From: Notospermus geniculatus
Taxonomy: Eukaryota; Nemertea; Pilidiophora; Heteronemertea; Lineidae
DNA: 64,000 nt
Assembly (NCBI GenBank): GCA_002633025.1
Contig: NMRB01000180.1
Span: 392,887 to 456,886 of the forward strand
Direction: 5' to 3'
The translations under genes were made by a program, and so were the position numbers. The notes under the pieces were generated by a model that was not told where the DNA came from, ran no database searches, and saw nothing but the letters and a program-made list of their open reading frames with translations. Shown one piece after another: positions 51,391 to 61,100 of this stretch (positions are counted from its first letter, which is position 1; every line of letters begins with the position of its first letter).

Positions 51391-52103
51391 AAGTCTCCTT
51401 TCGTTGTAAACGTGGACAAAAATTTCAGCCGTTCGTTGATAACAATAGGAATATTTTATTCTTTATAATACCGAGCGATCGGTAAATAATACATGTACAT
51501 GATATGATAGTGATAAATTAACACACTTCCACTTCAAAAGACAAAAAGGCCACTAGTGAGTAGATCGTGTATTAGTATCAAAGTTTTTGACCCCTTTCGT
51601 CTTCACCAAAAGTGTACAATAATAGCCTATTTCCAATTTTATTCTTACGTCCTGGTGTGACTTACCAACGGCATCCAGCATCTCCCGACGAACTAGTTCC
51701 GGTCTGCATCTACATGTACATGTAAACCCGTCATATGGGCATCTGATACATGTAGAGTAGGCCCTACGTATCTGGCCCCAAAACTATGCAATTGGCGCCT
51801 TACAAATACCAAAAATAAATCTATTTTTGCAAATACGAAATCGGGCAAATAAAAATCATCACTTATGCCGTAATGACAGAAAATTCTTCGGCACCGCGTA
51901 CGCGCTTGTCTGTGACCCGCCATAAGGCCGCTGAAGACAGTCAACTTTCCAACAACATCTTATCCACACAGGGAATTTGACGCCATGTTGAAAAAAATAT
52001 GCGCACGCACAGTGCGGAAGAGTTCGTCGAAACCTTTGACGAAAGTTTGAGGAAACGTCGTCAAAATAGATGGGAAGTCTTTGTCTAGCCTTATTGACCA
52101 GTC

Positions 52104-55100
52104 TCACGTCATATTCGATACGGTTCCTGTCGTCGATTTTTTCTTGATTGGATTTCTTGATTTCTCGTCACAGTTTCGCTTTTCACGGAGCCAAAAAATC
52201 AACGCTTGAATCTTGAAGACGAGGTACTCGCCTATCTCCGCGAGCGTTAGGAAACTAGCTCCGAGACAGAGGCCAAGTTGGCCTCCAAAGTTACCTGCGA
52301 ATGGAATTAAGCAAAGTCAGATCATCGCATGATATTAGGTACGCCTACAATGTATTGGAGAATTTTTGTAACATTCATGAATGAAGGAAATCTAAACGGA
52401 ACTGGAACAGGTTTCTATACATGCGCCTATACCTTTGCTTGGTCGGGTCATATATTGAGTCATATGACCTTATAATTCTCAAGTCATATTGTTTTACTTA
52501 CTCAGGAGCTGGACGACGGTGGTCGCCCTGTGTTCTCTGTATTCCTTGACGGTTTGACTTGAGAAATGAACATCTATCGCAATTGCCGACAACCTATCAA
52601 AAAATGGGATATGGCATAGTACCAGGTATAGGAATATTAATGATCGAACAGCTATCCATTGACTTGCATATCGTCCCAGGCTGTGGATCGCGGACTTCGT
52701 CCAAATGACGAACCGTGGATTAGTGAGGTTTCGCAAATCTGACGAAATGTCGTAATGTATTTCAGGAGATGGTTGCTACCACAAATGTCCATGCCGTCAG
52801 TGCGTCTTTTAGCATATCTGTAAGACCGATCGAGTTATGGTGCATCTTGAATTTTCAAATTTCCACTTCGTAACTACGAAGTGGAAACGAAAGATAAATT
52901 TCAAAAAATTTAACCGTATCTCTATCGGTCTAACGCCAGACGCTAAAGGACGCTCTTGCAGCAGGGGAGATTTGTGGTACCAACCATCTCCTGGCAGAAA
53001 TACATGTACTCTACGTCATGGAAATGAAATCCAATTTCGTATTTCGTCAGCTTTGCGAAAACTCAGTATTTATTGTGATAAATGGAAAACGAACCTAAGT
53101 TCGTCATTTTGACGAAGCAGAGTTTTTCAGTACTCACCCTTTGGTCGATGACCCGGTTTGCTTTTCCAGCAGTTCTCTATAACTTGAAGTCGGGTAAGAA
53201 GCGGTACTGACACGGACGCTGTATTCGTTGATTCGACAAGCGTTCTTGCAAACTGGCCGCCCGCAAATTGAAGCTCTCAATTCAGACGATGCGAAGGCAT
53301 ACAGCAGTCCAGCAGCGGTGGTGCAGTTAAAGAAATCCCACAGTTCACATGGTCTCATCCCTTGAACGTAAAAAAGTACATACATTGTAATTGCGAAGGG
53401 AGTCGGTACTGATTCCTTTTAACTTATTGTTGCTTGCAGAAAACTTCTCACACCGCAGCTATAAACATTCCGCCAAGGTCGCACCTACTTGCAGAAAAAT
53501 GATGAGTACGACGTACCATCATTCTCTTCACTCAATGTGAAGGGATGGCAGTTACACGATTTCCTGATGAACAAGACTTTGCATTTTAAGTCGCATGCCT
53601 CAGGGGAATAATCAGGAGAATCCTCTTTGAGGTCATCTGATGACTCGCACAAACCCCACGGATGCATCTCTCGGAAGTACTGCAAGGGAAAGAAACACTT
53701 TGAAGCTATTAAAGCCCCCGTCACATAGCCACTCCGGGGCCCTTGTTTCTGCTTCGTTGGTCACGGCGCGGAAAAAAACAATGCTTTCGAGTGTTTCCGC
53801 GCACGGAAACGCGCCAATGGAAAGCAGGCCGTACTGTCTCTAAAATCCACGGCAAGCCGCTGGGTGGGAAGAATCGTACGGGGTCCGGGTACGGGGTCCG
53901 GTGGATTTGTGACCTCGGCTTAACCGGGGCGTGTCCGTGTACCGTATACACTGTACTTCTATGTACAGAAAGCCTAAAGGGATCAAATAAGCGTTGAATG
54001 AGCTGCTCCTTGAGTTCCCCAGAATCTGGACAGTCTGTGGCAATAATGTAAAGCGACTTTTAGAATCTGGCTGCAGGTCAACCCAGCAAAATGAAAGATA
54101 TTTTACCCTCCTCACTTTCACACCAACAGACGCGTAAGATCCGGATCTGATCAGGTGACCATTGGTATCAACGTCTTGGAGAGGAGAGTATCTTGGGTGA
54201 ACGAGGATCTTCACTCCGTCTACCGTGTCTGGATAACCACTATTCATTGTTACTAGAATGAACAGGAAAAAAACACTTTTCAGAGCTGTGTCGTAACACC
54301 CACCTAGCAACGGGAGAGGAAGCGAGCGTGTTCGGGGATATACATGTACACCCCTCCTCGATTTCCGTTACGAAATGCCGAAATTCCACGCCAATGGTGT
54401 ATAAATTCTGATGATTTATTTAAATGCCATTTGAGTCAATACCTCAGATGAGTATAGTTCATATCAATTGGTGCTGTAATATGCATGTACATGTACATGT
54501 ACATTGTGTACATGTATCCTTCGAGTTGGGACACTGAATGAGATTTTGAGCTAAAGTTTCATATAACCCACCTGTATCTTCGTTGGCATTTAGACCAATG
54601 GATATTACTAAACCATTGAATGCGCCAGTCTGCTTGGCTTTTTCAGCCTTGAAGCGACTTCCCAAGTTGTTGAACGTGAAGCAGCTGCCGGAAGTGGTAT
54701 AGCTATGAAGAAGAGCGCCAGAACAATCCAACCTGATCAAACCATTAGGAAAGTACAAGCATTGGTTAATGAAAGATTTTTCATTCTTTCTACTCGCTAT
54801 GTCTAAGAATTCTGAAAAATTCCAAGGCCTTCCTGAATACTTGGTATATTTCTGGTGAATCCTTTTGACGTCTTTTGCGGTATAATTCCGTGCGTTTGAT
54901 AAAGAATAATAATTGAAACTATTTAGAAGGTAATCCAAAAGTTCTGAGTCGTTGAATGGGATGTGTAGGTCTGAAAAGAAAGAGAAAAAAGGAAGAGAGT
55001 CCATTCTCGAAAATGGAGGAAAACTAGCGCTGCTATTTTTTTAAATTATCGAGTATGGATGCAGTACAATAGGGAGATTTCGCAAAGCCCCCGAAACGCC

Positions 55101-56684
55101 AACGCGAGCGTCTATCCTTTTGTTCGGTGGTCTCTTCGTGGCATCGAACAATGGGTTTGGCGTTTGTGTTAGCGTTTCGGGGGCTTTGCGAAAACTCCCT
55201 AACCCTGAATGACGTTGGACTTGTCAATTTCATTGTGTTTGTCCGACCCTGCTTTTGTCCTGTCCCCACTTCCACAGTGGGTCAGTCAGTCAAGTCTAAT
55301 TAATGTAATCTAATGTTTGTCCCAGGACCTTTATTTTGTTGGTAAAAATAGAAACCGGGGATATGCTATTTATACTTGACCAGTTACAGTGGAACTACCC
55401 TGGCGAGAAGTAACAAGCATTGTTCTGTTCAGAACAATGGATCATTTTGCAGCTGTGATTTTGTAAACGGAAAAAAGGAACTCAACTTTTTGGACAACAA
55501 CCAAGCTGTTACCCATGGAAAGCTGTGACTTACCTTTTTCTAGAGCCGTTCTGTTGATTCGATTGAAACCGCAGATTGTCACAGCAGGAAACTCAAGTCC
55601 ATTTGGCTGCTGAAGATGAAGCAAACCCATGATCTCGTAAATTTTCATTCCCCCAACTCGTTCCACACCCATTCGCAGCGCAATTAAGGGCTGCCTTGCA
55701 GAAATATCGAAGAAATAGAGGAAATGCCGGCATTTTGCCGAAATCCTTCGTTGAAACCAATGAAAAAAAATTTACTTCCGAGTTGACAGGAAAATGACTA
55801 CTACGCATGCGGGCGTTTCCCAAGAAATCGCCATGGGAAATGACCTAATTACGAACCCGTACCTTATCTATTGTTCTGCAAAGATTTATGATCGTGACTT
55901 AAAGGTGAATGTGGACAATTAATCACAGAATATCTGGTCGTATTAATTCTTTATGATTCACTGAGATTAGTGTCGTCTAGCAAATGGTGCAGTATGCTAC
56001 ACTCTATCGTAGCATAATGTGAAGTCCAATCCAACCAGGACAGAAGAGCACCAAAATGCTGATGTATAACATGTACATGTATAAGGCGCATATCAAAAGC
56101 GTCTGACAGTGTCAGGACTTCGATTTGAAGATAGTACCAACAGCCTGCTGTACGTGTGGTCAGCAACCGACCATCAGCAACAGGAGAAGCTGGCCCCCGG
56201 CAATGCTAAAATCTGTGACCTTCTGCGATTTGGTGTATTTCTACATCTAACATTGATATGAAACCTGCGGTTTTTAGAGCAGGTCCAACTTTTGTGCGAT
56301 GCCGAATTCTACTCACTGCAGTTTTGCCAAGAAACTCAATTTACGCAAACGGAAAAGGCGATGAAGAAGACCAATACCTACTCTGACCATCTCCATTGAC
56401 GTCGTAGTCTTGTATGACATATACGTTGTTACCAAACAGGCCAGTTGTACCACCAATGCAGTCCAAGCCGCAATGCAAGCAAGGGTCCAAAACGCCTTTC
56501 CATACCAAGGCCTGACATTCGCAGCACGTCCCACGCCATGGAGACTCGTATATTCGGCGAAGTTGCGTTCGTCACTGAACCTTTCCTCGTCCTTCCCGGA
56601 TTCTCTGGGTTTGGAATCATTTTTGCTGACGTTAGATTCCTTTCCGAGTCGTCCGTTGTCGGCAATTTTCCTTCCCTTCAGCAT
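52104..56684 (-). CDS. DEG/ENaC-type sodium channel, gene 5 (8 exons, 530 aa)
   Basis: Exons: E1 56382-56684, E2 55534-55609, E3 54572-54970, E4 54107-54252, E5 53517-53679, E6 53138-53360, E7 52502-52593, E8 52104-52294, total 1593 nt. It is the unit-B twin of gene 3, with the same exon lengths and nearly the same protein: HG at 49-50, FPAVTICGFN, CNCHPF, CGRPVCKNACRINEY and the filter GLCLGASFL with GAS at 479-481. Visible changes are SFINQ for SFIDQ in exon 3, LQD for LHD in exon 4 and EMHPWG for EMRPWG in exon 5. The last of these alters a position that is Arg in the other five genes. Intron 6 has a large fold-back insertion ending 22 bp from exon 6, not present in gene 3. Confidence 0.9.
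52699..53116. mobile_element. Long fold-back element, intron 6 of gene 5
   Basis: It starts GTCCAAATGACGAACC and ends GTTCGTCATTTTGACGAA. Inner mirrored words are TTTCGCAAATCTGACGAAA / TTTCGTCAGCTTTGCGAAA, CAGGAGATGGTTG.TACCAC / GTGGTACCAACCATCTCCTG, and a central CCACTTCGTAACTACGAAG hairpin. The whole 418 bp is a long imperfect palindrome. It is absent from gene 3, where intron 6 is only about 200 bp. Confidence 0.85.
55069..55202. mobile_element. Fold-back MITE FB-1, intron 2 of gene 5
   Basis: TAGGGAGATTTCGCAAAGCC to GGCTTTGCGAAAACTCCCTA. Partner of 41050-41183. Confidence 0.9.
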
Positions 56685-56998
56685 TTAATCCGCAGAGAAT
56701 CATGTCCATACGAATAACAAAGAGTCGACCAACATGTATATGGCGGTCGATGGTGCTCGTTGCAGAAGTAAGCGGATTGCAGTTGTTTAGCAGCGTTATC
56801 GGGGAGCGCTCCAGTATTGACCATGATATGGTGAAAGTTTACTCAACGAGCATGTGAATATTATTATTATTTCACTGAACAATAGCAAACACTATAGATG
56901 ATACTTGATATCATGACGGCAGAAGTGTACAAAAATCTGTTGCCAGCAAACAATCAATTTTATGCGAAACAGATGCTGTAGCATCAACTCTTTCCATT

Positions 56999-57008
56999 GA
57001 CCAATCAG
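56999..57008 (-). promoter_or_regulatory. CCAAT-type box upstream of channel gene 5
   Basis: GACCAATCAG within CCATTGACCAATCAGACTTC, 315 bp upstream of the gene-5 ATG, the same spacing as gene 3. Confidence 0.55.
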
Positions 57009-57433
57009 ACTTCAGGCAACCTGACACTTTTGGACACTTTTACTGGGATGATGAAGAACTGGGCAAAAATTGAAGCCGTTCGTTGATATCAATAGGACTT
57101 TTATTACCGGTATATTCTTAATAACTGATGAGCAATGAACGAGTATTATACATGTGATAAGAAATGACACGTTTTTACTTCATAAGGCAAAATATCCTGA
57201 GAATCTCAGGTCATTTACGGTCGCACCCCTCCCTCGTAACCAAGCGCGAGAAGGGGAGCATTGTGAAGACCCCGGTGTGTGGAGGAAGGCAAAAAGGCTG
57301 CTAATTATTAGTTTAAAACCATTCTGGTGACGCCTTTCATCTTTATCAAAAGTGTGTTACCAATTTCAATCCTGTTCTAAGAATCCTTATTTGACTTCCC
57401 AAAGGTACGCAACCTCTGAGCTGTTCACGTCCA

Positions 57434-57705
57434 GGGGCCTGTTTCACAAAGTGACTTTAAGCTAATGGTACCATTACCTCACTGCATTTTCCATTTGGTT
57501 AAATAATATGAAATAGAATCAGGTTTCTAAGGTGAAAGACATTGCTTCCTACCAGATTCGAACCCACGGACCCTCGCATGAGGCATCAATCGCCAGCACT
57601 AAGGGGAAGCACGCTTTAACCACTAGGCAAAATCCCCATCTTCAAAAAAAAGATGGTTCTTTGGTTAAAGGTACAAGCTTATAGTCACTTTATGAAACAG
57701 ACCCC
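57434..57705. mobile_element. TIR element enclosing a tRNA-like stretch, unit B
   Basis: Partner of 44157-44430. The left terminal repeat is intact. The right one has lost bases (GGTACAAGCTTATAGTCAC), so this copy is probably immobile. The internal minus-strand tRNA-like stretch (about 57550-57636) keeps the GGGTTCGAATC B-box-like word. Confidence 0.82.
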
Positions 57706-58165
57706 AGGTATTGAGTAAAGAAGGCGTTTGCTTCTATTGTTCCATGATGGGTTTAGGTTCTTAGCAAAAGAAACCAAATCACCAGAGATCAGAATGTAGC
57801 AATCGGATTTTTTGTTCCCAGGACAATTTTTCCATGGTACATTCTTTCCTTTCACATCTGTCTCCATTCAACACCGATGACGCACGAAAGCATCACTGAT
57901 GACCGTCCTCATGACGGAAAATCCCGACGGTGCCGTTTGTCACCAGACTGCCTACTCTCCAGCTAGTCCAGTCAAAGCAGGGGTCCAATCCGGCAAAATT
58001 TGCACAGAAATGATTTTGTCATTTTTGAATGAAGGCAGCACCTATGGACAAATGCCGAATTGCTGAAGAGTTCGTCAGTCAAGGTGTAGACGAATTTAGA
58101 GTCAATTTCTTGAACAAGGGCTTTCCACTTCTTTCGGCAACGTCTCCTTGTTGACCAGCCTCACG

Positions 58166-61100
58166 TCATAGCACGTTTTCTCCCGGTTCATTTTTCATCG
58201 ATTCATCTTTTTGTTTCTTGTCAGCGTTTCGGTTTTTACGGAGCCAAAAAATCAACACTCGTATCTTGAAGATAAGGTACTCGCCTATCTCCGCGAGGGT
58301 TAGGACGCTTGCTCCGAGGCAGAGACCAAGTTGGCCACCGAAGTCACCTGAGTATGGAATTGAAAAGAAATCGAAGTCAGAACATCGCGTGATGAGGATA
58401 TTATATTATTCATGAATCAAGGTAATCTAAGTGGAAATGGATTCGATCAAACGAGATCACTACAGGCAACAACGAAACAAAGGAAATAGCAAATCTTTCA
58501 CTTGACAAGAATAGAATGAATAGATGAAATGACCAGTTTGAGATGGAACTTTGGTGTCCTTAATAGAGAGGTGTCCTACTGGCAGAGGTGTCCGCTAAGA
58601 GAGGTTCCACTGTTGTTTCCTCGAGATACATGTATAACACAATTAAAAATGCAGTTAGTGATTCTGAGTGTGCATTTGCCGTAACTTAGCGAGGTTTAGC
58701 ACCTTTCCGACTCCGACTCCGACTACGAGAATGAATTGCAGTCCGCTATGGACATCCTTCATGAAAGCGGTTTGACAGAAGTTTTCAATTCGTCAAACAC
58801 CATAATTGAAGGCAGAAAAATTTGGCCTTATAAATCGGACTCCAAGTGCGGATAAATAATGAATATTGAAGTCAGTAATCCTAGTCGTTACGACTTGAAA
58901 CACGACTACAATATTGCGATTTACGTGCACTTCCGACGAGTCAAAATTATTCTACCACAAAGTTATGGCATTTTACGATTTGCAAACGTCTATCAAATCG
59001 TTTTTGTCAAGGATGTCTACAGTTGACTGCAATTCATTCTGGAATGTAGTTGAAGCCGGAGTCGGAGTCAGAAAGGTGCTAAACCTCATTTATTGTTAAC
59101 TTACTTAAGAGCTCAACGACGGTGGTCGCCTTGTGTTCTCTGTATTCCTTGACGGTTAGACGCGAGAAATGAATATCTATGACAATTCTGGACACCCTAG
59201 AAAACGAGAAATGGGTTGCCTTTGCGTAACACCAGCTGTCGGGAATAAATCATACAAAAATGGTATTGAATTGGTAATTGATAGAGCTCAACTTCGCCAC
59301 ATGTGATCCGCTGCGCTCCGTCTTCGCCTAACTTAATATCAGGTGATTCGTCTTCAAATCCAGAAAATCACTCCAAATGCCTACATTTAAGTATAGACTT
59401 TAACGAAGGAGCTCAGTGGATGCCTGCACAACCTGCTCTGTCCCAAATATTAGAGAGGTTGCGCATCTTCCCGACTCCGACTTCAACTACCAGAATGGAT
59501 TGCAGTCCGCTGTAGACATCCGCGATAAAAACGATTTGATATACGTTTGCAAATCGTAAAATGCCATAACATGGTGGCAGAATAATTTTGACTCGTAATC
59601 GGAAGTGCACGTAAATCGCAAATACTATAGTCGTGTTTCAAGTCGTAACGACTAGGCCTACGACTTCAACGACTTCAATATTCATTATTTACCCGCACTT
59701 CCCATTTATAGGGCCAAATTTTTCTGCCTTCAATTTATGGTGTTTGACGAAATGAAAACGTCTATCAAATCGTTTTTATCAAGGATGTCCACAGCGCACT
59801 ACAGTTCATTCTCGTAGTTGAAGTCGGAGTCGGAGTCGGAAAGGCGCGCAACCTCGCTAACGTTCATTCCCCACTTCCGCACGACAGGCTTGCCGACATT
59901 TCTTAGTTGAACGGAGCTGGCGAATTTCGCTGTGGCATTTGTGGATGATGAAGACGATTAAGCACTTGATATCATGATAAAAAAACATTGAAAGGCCAGT
60001 AATATTGTGCTTTACATCTTCGTACATAATATCTCCAGTCCGTATCTTTGACTTGTTCATCGACCTGCACACCGCGCCAGGCTGTGGTTCGGAGCTTGAT
60101 CCATCTCTGATGAACACTTCTACCGAAAACCAACGAACTTACTGATCGGTCATCTGATCAGTTGATATCTTACTCACCCTTTGGACGATACCCGGGTTTG
60201 TTTTTCGAGCAGATCTCTAAAACCTGAGGTCGGGTAATCAGCAGAACTGACACTAAGGCTGTAATCGTTGGTTCGACAGGCGTTCTTGCAAACCGGTCGC
60301 TCGCAAAGCGAAGCTTTCACATCGGATGGTGAGTAGTCGTACAGCATACTAACAATGGTGGTGCAGTTAATCACGTCCCACATTTCACATGCTCTCATCC
60401 CTTAAAAAGCAAATGGTTGGGAAGTCACTGTATTGACAAGAGAGGAATCAGCTCGTTACTAAATTCGGTGACAAGAGGGCGGAGATTGCGGCCGGTAACA
60501 GGTAGCAGGTGTTGTTGTCCCTACAGGAACGTTGGTCTGGGTCCCATGTCAGTTAAACCGTTGATTTTCACTCACTTACAGTTTATTAACTGTCGGGATC
60601 ATTAAAACGGATTTACGGGATCAGAATAAAGCTGCGTTTACCAGACATCCGGAATGCGGTATACGGGATGCGGAAGCGATATGTTGTACAGTGTATGCGA
60701 AAATGCATAGCATATACTGCTTCCGCATTCCACATTGCGCATTCCGGGTGTCCGGTAAATGCAGCTAATACAGCTCCGATTATCAGTGGGCCAACTTAAA
60801 GAATCCCTCTGCAGTACAATGATGTGCTGTGAATCGTCGAACACATCAGCGGAAAAAATGACGAATAGGCCTACTACATGATTGTACATACGTACCATCA
60901 TGTTCGTGACTCATGGTGAAGGGATGGCAGTTACAAGATTTCCTAATCAACAAGACTTTACATTTTAAGTCGCATGCCTCAGGGGAATAATCAGGAGAAT
61001 CCTCTTTGAGGTCATCTGATGATTCGCACAAACCCCACGGACGCATCTCTCGGAAGTACTGCAAGGGAAAGAAACACCTTCGGTACGGTACAAAGGGCCG

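Larger units (their letters stand above)
50613..52103. other. Intergenic region between channel genes 5 and 4
   Basis: Duplicate of 36961-38416: CCAAT-type box at 50849, fold-back element at 51236-51390, no further gene seen. Confidence 0.6.
56685..58165. other. Intergenic region between channel genes 6 and 5
   Basis: Duplicate of 43408-44895 with CCAAT-type box (56999) and the TIR/tRNA-like element (57434-57705). No further gene seen. Confidence 0.6.
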
